Below are positions 1 through 10,852 of a DNA stretch of 64,000 bases, piece by piece. This DNA comes from Cordylochernes scorpioides (Eukaryota; Arthropoda; Arachnida; Pseudoscorpiones; Chernetidae). Location of the stretch: contig CP092872.1 in assembly GCA_030710605.1 (NCBI GenBank), forward strand, positions 10,733,096-10,797,095, given 5' to 3'. Within the stretch, counting starts at the first letter, position 1; the number at the start of each line of letters is the position of its first letter. The notes below the pieces were generated by a model, which was not told the origin of the DNA, did no database searches, and was given only the letters and a program-made list of their open reading frames with translations. The translations under genes and the position numbers were made by a program.

Positions 1-1
1 C

Positions 2-2857
2 ACCCTCGTCACTAAGCGCGACAAGACCAAACGGTTTTGTATCGACTACAGGAAGGTGAACGAGCTAATCAGCTCTGATGTCCATCCCCTCCCGAGAATC
101 GAGGATATCCTAGACCGCCTCGCACAGGCCAAATATTTCTCCACGGCAGACATATCCTCTGCGTATTGGCAAGTCCCAATACACCCCGATTCTCGACCAC
201 TGTTAGCATTTGCCACCCTCGAAGGGTTATACCAACCCACTCGACTACCTTTCGGATTAAAAACCAGCCCTCAGATCTACGAAAGAGCCATAAGTCAGGT
301 CCTACAGAGACACGGACTTGACTGTGTGGCACATTACTTTGATGATTTCATCATTTACTCCAACACATTGGAGGAGCATCAAAACCACCTGCGACAATTT
401 TTCGCCTTTTGCGAAGCGGAGAAACTACAACTTAACTTCGTGAAATGCGAATTTTTTAAGCAATCCATAGATTTTCTAGGTTACACCATTACAGCTGGTA
501 CAATTACACTACTCACACGTAACACCGACATTATCCACGCCATCAAACAACCACACAACCGAAAAACACTACAATCCTTTTTAGGCGCTGTGAACGTCTA
601 TAACAAATTCATTCCGGAATACGCTCGCTTGCGAGCACCACTCAATAACCTCCTCAAAAAAGATGTCGTGTGGAACTGGAATGAAGTTTGTCAAGAGGCG
701 TTCATTGACCTGAAAGGAAACCTCACACAACACCCCATTTTACACCTTTACAAAGAAGGTCTGCCATGCCAAGTGTATTGCGATGCATCCACCCTCGGTA
801 TAGCAGGCATTCTCAAACAGGTTCACCCTGACGGGAACGGATATCCAGTTCAATATTTCAGCCGAACATTGCGCCCACACGAGAAAAACTACTCCATCTC
901 TGAACTTGAGTGCTTAGCAATCGTTGAGAGTGTGGAGAAGTTTCGCATCTACCTTATGGGCAGGAAATTTACTATATTTTCTGACCATCACGCATTGCAG
1001 TGGTTGAAAACCATCAAAAACCCGTCCGGCAGACTGTTTCGATGGAGTTTACGACTATCGAGTTACGAATATGAGGTCCGCTACATAAAGGGAAAACTAC
1101 AATATGAAGCAGATCTCTTGTCCCGTAACCCGTTTTGTGGATTCTTGGACGCCACCCTTATCAAGACACACCAACCTCCTCCATCGAAAGAGTCTAGTTT
1201 AACCATTGATCGTAATGGATTACATACAGTTTCCCGAAAAGGTGTAACCAAGATTATAATTCCAAAACCACTCATACGACAACTCTTACAAACAGTACAC
1301 ACACAATACAATCACCCCGGTATTTCACAAATGTCACGACTCATATACACGCAATATTACTGGCAAGGGATGTCAAAAGATATTAAACAAAAGGTTAAGA
1401 CCTGTCCCACCTGCCAATTAACAAAACATCCAGTAGGACCCACTTACGGAGAATTAAGTCAACCTCCGGAATCCAAAGAACCCTTTGACCTTTTAGCCCT
1501 GGACACCGTAGCAGGATTTGCCGAATATGGCAACACCAAAATATACCTCCATGTTGTAGTCGACCATTTTTCGCGCTACGCGTGGACTTTTCCATCTAAA
1601 TCCACCAGTATCACCACCTACCAACAGGTACTTAAGCGAGTATTACAGGATGGCTCTCCGAAACGCCTTCTTACGGATAGAGCCCCTGCTTTCACTTCGC
1701 CAAAATTTCGTAGTTTCCTACTTAATAGAAATATTCACCCATTACTCACAACCAGCAACAATCCACAGGCCAACGGTCTATGTGAACGCCTGAACGCCAC
1801 CCTCACGGGAAAACTTAGACTATTACATCTAGAAAATCCTAAGATCGCATGGACCAAGTTGGTCAAAAAAGTTACAATTATATATAACAAAACCCCACAC
1901 TCTACCACAGGTTTTCCACCCATCTACTTAATGTTTGGTATACTACCCCCAGAAATCTCTAACCACAGCACACCTTACCCAGATATCGACAAAGCTAGAA
2001 AAATTGCACACACACGCACACAAAACAAGCATTTACAAGACAAAAACATTTATGATCAACGACACAAACAACCACAATTCGAAGTAGGTGATCTAGTGTT
2101 AATAAAATTATATCACCACCCAAATACAGGGAAACTTGCGCCATATTTCACAGGACCTCACACAGTATTAGAAATTATTTCACCAAATGTGGTCCGTATA
2201 GATCGACCAAATCAAACTCTTCAAAGAGACAATGACACAATCCACGTCAACAAACTTAAGCTGTATTCAGAAACAATCCGTTATATATCACCACCCGCCG
2301 TTAGCACATATCACATAAAGCACGAACCCGATTCCACGTTCCCATTTAAGCACTTAACACCCGAATTATTCCCGGCAGATCCATCAAGGTTCAAACCCAC
2401 CAGCAGCGAGCCTTTCAGGCATTTAGACCCTGCCATTTTTGCAACAAGGCGATTTGCATCACTCTTCCCCGATGTTAAAAACTGCAAACCTGACAACCAT
2501 TTCAATCATATCACACCACTCCCCAAAGATATCAAACAGTGCGAAATTAAACGACCAACAATGAATAAGGTTCGAGCAAATATTTCAGAATCAACATTTA
2601 TAACAACATGGAAGAACATGGGTCAATATCCTATCTTTCATCTGATTTTTATCCTTTGTTTGCTAGCTTTACCATACAAATATATCCCAGTTTTATTCCT
2701 TAGTTATTTGTTTATCTATACCATGCCCTCTCATAGAATTTTCGAGCTACAAGAGGCAGTTTTTCATTGTGGACAAGCATTTATAAAACTTCTCATAATT
2801 TTAGGAACCATTTTTGCAGAAAATCTAAATAAAATCCGAGGAAATAGAAGTAACTGA
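2..2857 (+). CDS. pol: Ty3/gypsy retrotransposon pol polyprotein (RT, RNase H, integrase), 5' end outside window
   Basis: The frame is open from base 2 to the TGA at 2855-2857. It enters the window inside reverse transcriptase (KRFCIDYRKVN), so protease and gag lie upstream. Numbering from codon 56: RT active site YFDD at residues 94-97; RNase H with YCDAS (D243), ELECLA (E285), SDHHAL (D310) and D353; integrase zinc finger H415, H420, C450, C453 with textbook HHCC spacing; catalytic D483, D541, E577 (35 residues between the last two, DD35E). A chromodomain-less C-terminus follows with a GPY/F-like VGDLVLIK...YFTGPH stretch at about 677-702. Beyond it lie about 230 extra residues with three F-x-H-hydrophobic-x-P motifs (764, 787, 816) and strong hydrophobic runs at about 859-891 and 907-920. 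No stop or frameshift interrupts the visible part, suggesting a young copy. The product would copy and integrate the element; replication function cannot be judged without the 5' half. Confidence 0.95.
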   Translation, partial: TLVTKRDKTKRFCIDYRKVNELISSDVHPLPRIEDILDRLAQAKYFSTADISSAYWQVPIHPDSRPLLAFATLEGLYQPTRLPFGLKTSPQIYERAISQVLQRHGLDCVAHYFDDFIIYSNTLEEHQNHLRQFFAFCEAEKLQLNFVKCEFFKQSIDFLGYTITAGTITLLTRNTDIIHAIKQPHNRKTLQSFLGAVNVYNKFIPEYARLRAPLNNLLKKDVVWNWNEVCQEAFIDLKGNLTQHPILHLYKEGLPCQVYCDASTLGIAGILKQVHPDGNGYPVQYFSRTLRPHEKNYSISELECLAIVESVEKFRIYLMGRKFTIFSDHHALQWLKTIKNPSGRLFRWSLRLSSYEYEVRYIKGKLQYEADLLSRNPFCGFLDATLIKTHQPPPSKESSLTIDRNGLHTVSRKGVTKIIIPKPLIRQLLQTVHTQYNHPGISQMSRLIYTQYYWQGMSKDIKQKVKTCPTCQLTKHPVGPTYGELSQPPESKEPFDLLALDTVAGFAEYGNTKIYLHVVVDHFSRYAWTFPSKSTSITTYQQVLKRVLQDGSPKRLLTDRAPAFTSPKFRSFLLNRNIHPLLTTSNNPQANGLCERLNATLTGKLRLLHLENPKIAWTKLVKKVTIIYNKTPHSTTGFPPIYLMFGILPPEISNHSTPYPDIDKARKIAHTRTQNKHLQDKNIYDQRHKQPQFEVGDLVLIKLYHHPNTGKLAPYFTGPHTVLEIISPNVVRIDRPNQTLQRDNDTIHVNKLKLYSETIRYISPPAVSTYHIKHEPDSTFPFKHLTPELFPADPSRFKPTSSEPFRHLDPAIFATRRFASLFPDVKNCKPDNHFNHITPLPKDIKQCEIKRPTMNKVRANISESTFITTWKNMGQYPIFHLIFILCLLALPYKYIPVLFLSYLFIYTMPSHRIFELQEAVFHCGQAFIKLLIILGTIFAENLNKIRGNRSN

Positions 2858-3065
2858 AAGTAACAAGATCCGAGTCACACCCACAAAGTTAAATAGAAAA
2901 CAGGACGTAGATCCGCGAGGTCATAAAATTCGAGTAAGACAGCTAATACAAATAAAGGAAGCGTAGTTCCCCCACTTCCGGATCCAATTACTTGCAAATA
3001 GTGGGTGGGTAATTTTAGATCGGATCCTGCTTCCCCGACACACCCCACTTCCGTATCTAATTACA

Positions 3066-3239
3066 ATGAGAAAGTCACCTATTGAGGTCAACTGGGAACC
3101 TCGCTATGCCACCGATTTTGGATTCCAGTTCGAGCATGCGTATCGACTTTTGCAAAATGTAGTCCAATCGCCTTATCACAAGAAAATTAAACAAGGTACA
3201 CACACAAACATCCTAAATGAGTTCCCATCCCTATTATAA
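3066..3239 (+). CDS. Short open frame of 57 codons downstream of pol, unknown
   Basis: ATG at 3066 to TAA at 3237-3239. The product would start MRKSPIEVNWEPRYATDFGF and is hydrophilic, with no signal peptide or membrane segment. It sits about 210 bases after the pol stop, inside the element. The codon composition is balanced compared with the AT-rich DNA that follows, which is the only hint that it was coding, for example as a relic of an env or accessory frame. Chance cannot be excluded at this length. Confidence 0.25.
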   Translation: MRKSPIEVNWEPRYATDFGFQFEHAYRLLQNVVQSPYHKKIKQGTHTNILNEFPSLL

Positions 3240-3814
3240 CTAATCATAATTACTTTACAGACTTCCAAAAAAAAACATTACATATTCCACCTACACGTAG
3301 ATATCACAGACCTTAGGATCTCGACAACACATAGAATTCGCTCACACATTTCTTACACAAAAGACATCTAACATTTTTCACAATACACACAAAGACAAAA
3401 AAATTATACATAAAGGTTATATAGATTTCCATGTCTCCTGTACACATAGCATAAACGCGCACTTGAGGACTAGGATCACGTTTTCAGCCTAAGTGTCGCT
3501 ACAGATGAGACAAAAAATTTATAGGGCATAATTGAACAATTAATACATCTAGATCAGGGCATGTAGATACAAAAGGGTTCAAACCAATACACCTTATGGT
3601 TCATATTAACTATTTTCATTAATTTCTTCCAATTAAAATTTAAAATATTTAATCAATTTAACAATTTATTCAATTTATTATCACTTTTAATCATTAATTA
3701 TCATTTTTATTTACCACTTAGTTTATTTTTCATAGTTTCAAAACAACGAAAACTCACTGGTTTTCTTTTAAAATTTAGATATTATATTTTATTTTGATTT
3801 ACAAAAACATATTT

Positions 3815-4300
3815 TTTTTCTCACCATGCAACCAAGCATTTACTTTGATTTCTTCCAACTTTTTATTTTATTTTCTGATTTCTCAAAAGCCCTAATAAAA
3901 ATCCCTCGATTTCCATTCCCAATTTCGAGTAGAATATGGTTAGGCATTTTTCCTTTTTTTTTCCATGCAATCAAGCATTCACTTTGATTTCTTCCAACTT
4001 TTTATTTTTAATTTTTTATTTCTCAAAAGACCTAATAGTAATCCCTCGATTTCCATTCCCAATTTCGAGTAGAATATAGTTAGGCATTTCTTTTTTACCA
4101 TGCAACAAGCACTTTTCTTTTTTTCTCACCATGCAACAAAGCATTTTTTTCTCACCATGCAACCAAGCATTTACTTTGATTTATTCCAACTTTTTATTTT
4201 TATTTTTTTTTGATTTCTCAAAAGCCCTAATAGAACTCCCTCGATTTTATTTCCAATCTCGAGTAGAATATCGTTTAGGCGCATTTTCTTTTCTTTTTAA
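3815..4300 (+). repeat. Three imperfect tandem copies of a ~138-bp T-rich block
   Basis: The block CATGCAACCAAGCATT...CTTTGATTTCTTCCAACT...CCCTCGATTT...TTTCGAGTAGAATAT recurs at about 3,825, 3,963 and 4,155. The third copy has an extra insertion repeating CACCATGCAAC. It lies between pol and the 3' LTR. Short frames here are by-products of the repeat. Confidence 0.8.
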
Positions 4301-4522
4301 CCCACTATGTACCATAGCATTCATTTTGATTTCTTACAATTAAAAATTTTGATTTCTATTAATTATACTCAACCTATATCATCAACACCATTCTATTTTA
4401 CCTCTTATATCACCACCAATGCTTGTATATAGCCTCTCAATACCCACAACTAATTTTCCCACAAAATTATTTTTCCCTTTACAGAATTCTCTCAGGCTAA
4501 CCCCTTCTTGAATTCTTCACAT

Positions 4523-4536
4523 GTAGGGGGCGCATC
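4523..4536 (+). promoter_or_regulatory. Candidate polypurine tract before 3' LTR
   Basis: GTAGGGGGCGCATC lies directly upstream of the TGTCATAATT that is proposed to open the LTR. A purine tract here would prime plus-strand DNA synthesis. The G-run is short and is followed by six non-purine-rich bases, so this is tentative. Confidence 0.35.
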
Positions 4537-5381
4537 TGTCATAATTTGTATATAACTGTATGCACCTCCGACCTACTATGTATGTACAATGTATGTTTTA
4601 AAAGGATTTAATAAAAGAACAAAGGTAACTGGAGGATAGAACGCCTTAGAGAAAAACCTAGGAAGTAGGCTTAGAAGAGAAGACAACTATTAATAAAGTC
4701 ACAGTCAACCTTATGACCCCGGAAATCGTAAAAGCTAAGTTTAACGACCAGTATTTCCTGGGCAGGGTCGGGCGTATCTTCCGCCAAAGAAATAAGCAAG
4801 GCCCACTTAGGAAACAATACCTAAGTAGGTCAACCAATAGAAAACGGGCCATGTAACATCTTCCTACCAATTAGGAAACAACACCTAAGTAGGTCAACCA
4901 ATAGAAAAAAAGCCCACGTGACAACTTCCCGCCAATGGGAAAGAAGAAAACTCTTCGTGTTAAATCGAGAAGGAAGGATAGTTAGTGGTCGCTTCGCTCC
5001 CACCGAGTTCGGATCGAGTCTTCGACTTGCCCTCACCAAGGTAACCTCTGCTCTAGAGATCTCTCTCTCAATTCATCCCATAGTCAAGTCGGTCATCACC
5101 ATGTGATCCGATATTTAATAGTCAAAAATCGCTCCGCTTTCTCAAGCTTTCTGTCCTCCAAACCAGTTGCCTTTTATTTTCAAACCCCATCACGTGTCCT
5201 GATTATTCCTAACTGTATGCTTCACTTTCCACTCAAACGACTGCGTTTCAACCAATCCTCACCATTCTCACCCAATAACAAGAAATCCCGCAACGAAATT
5301 GTCACATACACATTCACTCAATTCACATTCTATATTTACATACTGATCCATCACCATAACCATTAGCAGAAGTAATTGACA
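4537..5381 (+). mobile_element. Probable 3' LTR of the Ty3/gypsy element (~845 bp)
   Basis: The segment opens with TGTCATAATT and closes with AATTGACA, giving the expected TG...CA ends and a short inverted repeat TGTCA/TGACA. It is preceded by a G-rich tract and holds an AATAAA signal near 4,608, CCAAT boxes and an E-box-like CACGTG at 4,915-4,920. The 5' LTR lies outside the window, so the borders rest on end structure only and could be off by some bases. No long host-like frame is present; the small frames inside are not supported. Confidence 0.55.
4807..4934 (+). repeat. 64-bp direct repeat with CCAAT boxes inside the LTR
   Basis: TTAGGAAACAATACCTAAGT and its near twin 64 bases later (4,871) each continue with AGGTCAACCAATAGAAAA. 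The duplicated CCAAT boxes upstream of the gypsy R region look like a promoter or enhancer duplication. Function is inferred. Confidence 0.7.
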
Positions 5382-5389
5382 GGCTTGTC

Positions 5390-6590
5390 AAGTGTATATG
5401 TCAGTGAGAGAATCTGGGTTTACGGGCTAATGAACAAAGTGTATGAATTTTGAGCCCAATAAGTGTAAATGTCAACTAATACGGCCCTAAATAAACGACA
5501 TTGAAATTATTACTAAATCACCAGTACGGCCGCCAGTAAACGACGAAATAGAAGTGTTCATTGGCTGAGTAGTTAATCCGCCAAAAACGACACGATAGAA
5601 CGGTGCATATGTCCGCTGGAGAGAATTCCAGTTAACGACCTTATGGAATGGTTCATATATACAACTGTAAGACGCCAGTAAAAATGCAATAAAACGGCCC
5701 ATAGGTTCACTAATACTGCCGAACGACGTGATGGAATGGTCATCGCTTCACCAATACAGCCGCAATTAAATGACACAATAATACGGTTTATGGGTTCATT
5801 AGTAGAAACTCGATTTAATTATCCAATTAAACGGCTCAAAGGAACCACATATAGCCGATAATAAATAATATAATAAAATGTTTTGAAAATCTTCAGTATA
5901 TAATCGTAAATTAAATATAAAATAGTACGGTTCATAGGTTCACCAGTACGGCCGCCAGTAAACGACACTATGGAAGGATGAATAGGTTAAGAAGTATAAC
6001 CTTCAGTAAAAAACATTATGAAACGGTGCATGGCTTCACTAGTCGGCCGCTAGTAAATTGACACTATGAAACGGTGCATGCGCTCACCAGTACGGCCGCC
6101 GGTAAACGTCATTATGGAAGGGACATGGGTCCACCCGTACGGCCGCCAGTAAAGGACATTATGGAAAGATGAATAGTTTCACCAGTACAACTGCCAGTAA
6201 ACGCCATTATGGAATGGTGCTTGGCTTTACTGGTACGACCGTCTATAAACAACACTATGAAACGGTGAATGGGTTCACAATTACGGCCGCCAGTAAACGA
6301 CACTACGGAACGGTGCATAGGTCCACCAGTACGGCCGCCAGTAAACGACACTACGGAACGGCGCATAGGTCCACCAGTACGGCCGCCAGTAAACGACACT
6401 ACGGAACGGTGCATAGGTCCATCAGTACGGCCGCCAGTAAACTGTACTAAGGAACAGTGCATAGGTCCACCAGTACGGCCGCCAGTAAACAAAACTAAGG
6501 GACGGCGCATAGGTCCACCAGTACGGCGCCAGTAAACGACACTACGGAACAGTGCATAGGTCCACCCGTACGGCCGCCAACGATAAACAC
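5390..6590. repeat. Minisatellite, 48-bp unit (GTCCACCAGTACGGCCGCCA type)
   Basis: The unit reads GCATAGGTCCACCAGTACGG then CCGCCAGTAAACGACACTAC then GGAACGGT. Copies at 6,280-6,590 are nearly identical; toward 5,390 they become increasingly degenerate with variable spacing. The period is a multiple of three, which keeps frames open on both strands (for example 6112-6681 minus, 6169-6450 plus). Those frames are repeat artefacts. The array begins within ten bases of the proposed LTR end. Confidence 0.92.
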
Positions 6591-7549
6591 CAACCAGGTC
6601 GATGGAGGGAGGACATATTGATTGCCGTGCCCGCTGGGACAGAGGGCCACCAGATAAAAATTGAGGGATAAATCCTTTCAAGGATCGATTATGGATTAGT
6701 CCCGGATTTAGGCTTGATCCCCCGTAACGATGGCTCTTCTGGAATTAAACAACATTTATCCATCAGGTGCCATTTTCTTCCCACTCCATATTTTCACTGG
6801 GTCAACTTTTACTTTACTTTGTCCCATCTGGTTTTAACTTTTACCAATATTTTCTTTACCTTTATTTAAGGATTACTAAATATTTGTGTACTTTCTTAGA
6901 AGATATTTTGTATACAGTTTTTATTCAAATGGGTAATTTGATTATAATAAATAAATTTGTTTGCTTATTTAAATAAATAGAAAGATGGTGTTACAATTTG
7001 CTGTGCCTACGAAGTCAACATTTTTTTAATAAAAAGAAAAATTGAATAATATTTTCTAAAATTTGAAAACTAATTTTGAGAGAAGTTTATCCTTTTAGAT
7101 ATAAAGAGCTATAATTCATATAGTGATAGAAAGATAAAAGATAGTAAAAAAGGTAATAAATAGGTTCCCCTCTTATGTAAATATGTAAGATATGCAAATC
7201 GGCGCTAGAGTCTTCGCCCTCAATTGGCGACAAGAGAGGTTGGTTCCAATCGATACAACAATAATCTTATTAGAGAAAGGCCATCTATAAAGGCCACAAT
7301 GAGAGTTCTCCAATAGCTATTCAATAATTTTCATTAGGCCACAATTAAAATGCAACTATTGTCATTGGAGTGATTTAATTGAAAATATTCCCCGGGCACC
7401 ATCTGCTTTTCTACCCATTTCTATTATTCTCTCTTTACGTGAGAGAGGGTTGTTTAATTGTTATCCTAGTGGGTCGTGGTGATCGTTTACCTTTTTATTG
7501 AATATTGGTTACTTTTAGAGGAATATCTATATTAGATTGTTATGAGAGG
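6591..7549. other. No gene seen; AT-rich spacer
   Basis: A GC-richer 150-bp stretch (6,591-6,740) precedes T-rich DNA. No frame above chance, no RNA gene and no clear mobile element. A possible short repeat fragment with GGCGCTAGAGTCTTCGCCCT lies at 7,200. Confidence 0.6.
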
Positions 7550-9080
7550 TAGTTCATGGTCTCTCAAGGAGGTTCGGTCGCTCCAGATTGCAATTATTCT
7601 TTATTTTACATGATGGGGTTTTGCCTCAAGATGATTACATAACAATCAGGAAATTTTAATGTACTTGGTGATCTATAGTATAGAAGAGTATTTACTGAAT
7701 GTGCAACTAAACAATGCTGGTTTCTCCATATACCCTGGTCTCTCAAGGAGGTTCGGTCACTCCAAATTGCTTTATACTTTATTTACGATGGTGTTTGTCT
7801 CACGGTGATCACACAACAATAATGGAAAATTGGAATGAAAATAAAGCTATAGAATAGAGTTATATCTACTGACTGTGCAACTAAACAATGTTGATTGCTC
7901 CATATAGCCTGGTCTCTCAAGGAGGTTCGGTCACTCCAAATTGCTTTATACTTTATTTACGATGGTGTTTGTCTCACGGTGATCACACAACAATAATGGA
8001 AAATTGGAATGAAAATAAAGCTATAGAATAGAGTTATATCTACTGACTGTGCAACTAAACAATGTTGATTGCTCCATATAGCCTGGTCTCTCAAGGAGGT
8101 TCGGTCACTCCAGATTGCGTTATACTTTATTTACGATGGTGTTTTGCCTCACGGTGATCACACAACAATAATGGAAAATTGGAATGAAAATAAAGCTATA
8201 GAATAGAGTTATATCTACTGACTGTGCAACTAAACAATGTTGATTGCTCCATATAGCCTGGTCTCTCAAGGAGGTTCGGTCACTCCAGATTGCGTTATAC
8301 TTTATTTACGATGGTGTTTTGCCTCACGGTGATCACACAACAATAATGGAAAATTGGAATGAAAATAAAGCTATAGAATAGAGTTATATCTACTGACTGT
8401 GCAACTAAACAATGTTGATTGCTCCATATAGCCTGGTCTCTCAAGGAGGTTCGGTCACTCCAGATTGCGTTATACTTTATTTACGATGGTGTTTTGCCTC
8501 ACGGTGATCACACAACAATAATGGAAAATTGGAATGAAAATAAAGCTATAGAATAGAGTTATATCTACTGACTGTGCAACTAAACAATGTTGATTGCTCC
8601 ATATAGCCTGGTCTCTCAAGGAGGTTCGGTCGCTCCAGATTGCTTTATTCTTTATTTACGATGGTGTTTTGCCTCACGGTTATTGTTGAGGGTTCAGGCG
8701 AGAATCCTCACGCCACCTCGCGGCGGATGATGTGCTACTTATGTTCCGGGACTGGATATAAATAAAACCGGTACCTAGGAAGCTCCGACGACTCAGAGTG
8801 GATTATTGACAAATCAACGGGCACAACGCTACAGTTATCACACAACAATAATTGAAATTTGGAATGTACTTGGGGACTATAGAATAAAATATACAACTGT
8901 ACAACAATGCTGGTTATACCCTCTACTCTCAAGGGGGTTCGGTCGCTCCAGATTGCGTTATTCTTTATTTTACGATGGTGTTTGTCTCACGGTGATCACA
9001 TAACAATAATGGAAATTTGGAATGTACTTGGGGAACTATAGAATATGACAATATCTACTGACAGTGTAATTGACCAATGT
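7550..9080. repeat. Satellite array, ~175-bp unit, about eight copies
   Basis: The anchor GGTCTCTCAAGGAGGTTCGG recurs with second-C anchors at 7,735, 7,909, 8,083, 8,258, 8,433 and 8,608, giving spacings of 174-175 bases. Outer units (7,556 and about 8,930) are divergent and inner units nearly identical, as expected from unequal exchange. The penultimate unit is interrupted by an unrelated segment at 8,687-8,828. Confidence 0.93.
8687..8828. repeat. ~141-bp insertion within the satellite array
   Basis: Regular units read CACGGTGATCACACAAC; here CACGGT is followed by about 141 bases of GC-richer DNA before TATCACACAAC resumes. It carries CGCCACCTCGCGGCGG. No terminal repeats or coding potential were recognised; it may be a fragment of another repeat. 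Confidence 0.6.
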
Positions 9081-9620
9081 GCTGATGATAAAGTTCCATG
9101 TTTACGCTAAATCAACTTAATTTGATATTTTATTCGATAAATGGCGTCAACGATCAGTAAGGTTTATTTGCATAACCTGGTAAAGGCTATATCTATATAT
9201 TAGAACTTTTATCGTCTTCTTTGATATTCTTTTACCATTATTTTATCATGTTTTAGCGTATTCAGGTATATAGGTAGTCTTAAAAACATTTTGTTGAATA
9301 AAAATGAAGCAATAATGATTATTGTTTGGTAAACAAGTGGTAAACACATAAATGATCTTTAGAAAATCACAAACCCCGTCAAAATAAACGCTAAAACTAA
9401 ATTATTGACAATCTATTGACCGTGTCTGTAAACTAATGGACTCAAGGAAGGTGACAAAGCCACAACACCAGCTTTAGCAAATTGGGTTCCACCTACCTGA
9501 AGACCATGATTTCGGAGTAATGGCCCTCTTCATTCCAGGACAGGCTTTAGTTTTAGGCGATCCAAAAATTAAAAAATAAAATTTCCAGAATTTGCTAAAC
9601 AGGTGTTCAGTTGTTAAAGT
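9081..9620. other. No gene seen; AT-rich spacer
   Basis: Intergenic-looking sequence without frames, RNA motifs or clear repeats. Confidence 0.6.
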
Positions 9621-9628
9621 GACTATAC

Positions 9629-9835
9629 CAGGGTCGGTAAACTGCGGCTCGCGAGTCACATGCGGCTTTTTGGGTGTGAGAAGCTTCGGCTTTTTATATA
9701 GTTCCATATGTAAATATTATTTATGTGAGTACTATTTATTGTTGGCAAGAAACAAATTTGTGGCTCTTTAAAAACTTTGAAATTTTGTAAATTGAAATTT
9801 TTAACGCTTCCGACTCAAAAGTTTGCTGACCTCTG
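9629..9835. mobile_element. hAT-type MITE, 207 bp
   Basis: Ends are CAGGGTCGGTAAACTGCGG and, inverted, CAGAGGTCAGCAAACTTTTG, sharing the hAT-like CAGnGGTCnGnAAACT pattern. The flanks GACTATAC (9,621-9,628) and GACTAGAC (9,836-9,843) form an 8-bp target-site duplication with one mismatch, the size made by hAT transposases. No coding capacity, so a non-autonomous copy. Confidence 0.85.
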
Positions 9836-9843
9836 GACTAGAC

Positions 9844-10130
9844 CAATTCTATGGCCGCAATATAGATGGAAATTGTCACCTGTTATAGTCAAAATAGACG
9901 TTAAAACTAACAGCTATCTATTCTGAAAATAAGGAGAACTTTATTTTAATAGATCAATATCTTTCCGGCAAAATTTCCATCTTAAAAACAAGGTTTATAA
10001 TATTATCGGGCCTAGTTCCAATTATCGGCTAAATTTATAACTAGTTCAAACTCTAGTTGTTATTGGAGCAAAATTTCTTTGGAGACTTAGCAGCGAGGAG
10101 AATAAAGTTTTATTGTTGGGATCGATATTA
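9844..10130. other. No gene seen
   Basis: AT-rich spacer between the hAT MITE and the first Tc1-type MITE units; nothing recognised. Confidence 0.55.
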
Positions 10131-10134
10131 TATT

Positions 10135-10430
10135 GGTTATATACCCTCATAGGCAAAACTTAAGGAAGTTGTACCTTTTAGCATGTAGATCGGGATTCAG
10201 ACAATAACTCTGAAAGATATTACATTGACCTTTATTGAAGACACACGAGATAACCAATATACCCTCATGGACAAAACTTAAGGAAGTTATACCTTTTAGC
10301 ATGTATATCGGGATTCAGACAATAACTCTGAAAGATATTAAAAGTCACCTTTATTGTATACACACACACGAGATAACCAAGTGTGAACAAAATTGCCTCT
10401 CTCTCCTACTTTTTCTTCTTCTTCTTCAAA
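10135..10430 (+). mobile_element. Tc1-type MITE units, two in tandem
   Basis: Two head-to-tail units carry CAAAACTTAAGGAAGTTGTA, TCGGGATTCAGACAATAACT and ACACGAGATAACCAA. The family consensus end (CACTCATGGACAAAACTTAA) resembles the Tc1 element ends at 38,180. The short frames over these units are not genes. Confidence 0.75.
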
Positions 10431-10439
10431 AAAATAATT

Positions 10440-10500
10440 AATAAGTAACGAACGGCGACATTAAAGACCCAGGATCGAATCCTGCATTGGTCCTCTTTTA
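10440..10500 (+). repeat. tRNA-like fragment with B box
   Basis: GGATCGAATCC at 10,472-10,482 matches the Pol III B box (GGTTCGANTCC) at all but one position and is followed by a pyrimidine-rich tract. No convincing A box lies at the right distance. Probably a truncated tRNA-derived SINE. Confidence 0.3.
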
Positions 10501-10800
10501 TTTCTAAAGAAAAATTACTTCTCAATCGCCCACAATACATGCAAAAGTCCAACCCTACCAGTAAATGCAATTAACAAAACGGAATTCCGACCCATTGCAA
10601 ATGCAAAAGTCTAACTGCCACCCACATATATAGATATTTGGTATACTTACATTAAAAGCAGTCGCCACATCTACTATCTATCATGAATATCATGGCTTGT
10701 ACCACGAGTAATAGTGTGAATAAAAATCACTTTAGGATTACCTCTGGCACACTATATGCTTAAATGATATTATCGAAAAGATAGAAGTTGCCTGGCCGGC
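10501..10800. other. No gene seen
   Basis: AT-rich spacer without recognised features. Confidence 0.5.
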
Positions 10801-10852
10801 ATTCATATTTATATAAAAAATAGACACTTCGGCCCGTTGGAGTTTTTTATTT

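Larger units (their letters stand above)
2858..4536 (+). other. Long 3' non-coding region of the Ty3/gypsy element
   Basis: About 1.7 kb separates the pol stop from the probable 3' LTR. It becomes very AT- and T-rich after 3,240. It holds a 57-codon open frame (3066-3239) and a triplicated block (3815-4300). No domain was recognised. Insect and chelicerate gypsy elements can carry an env frame here, but no intact long frame exists. Confidence 0.6.

Noticed and set aside
6112-6681. 189-codon minus frame and overlapping plus frames
   Set aside because: They lie in the 48-bp minisatellite, whose period is a multiple of three; all are repeats of one short peptide on either strand.
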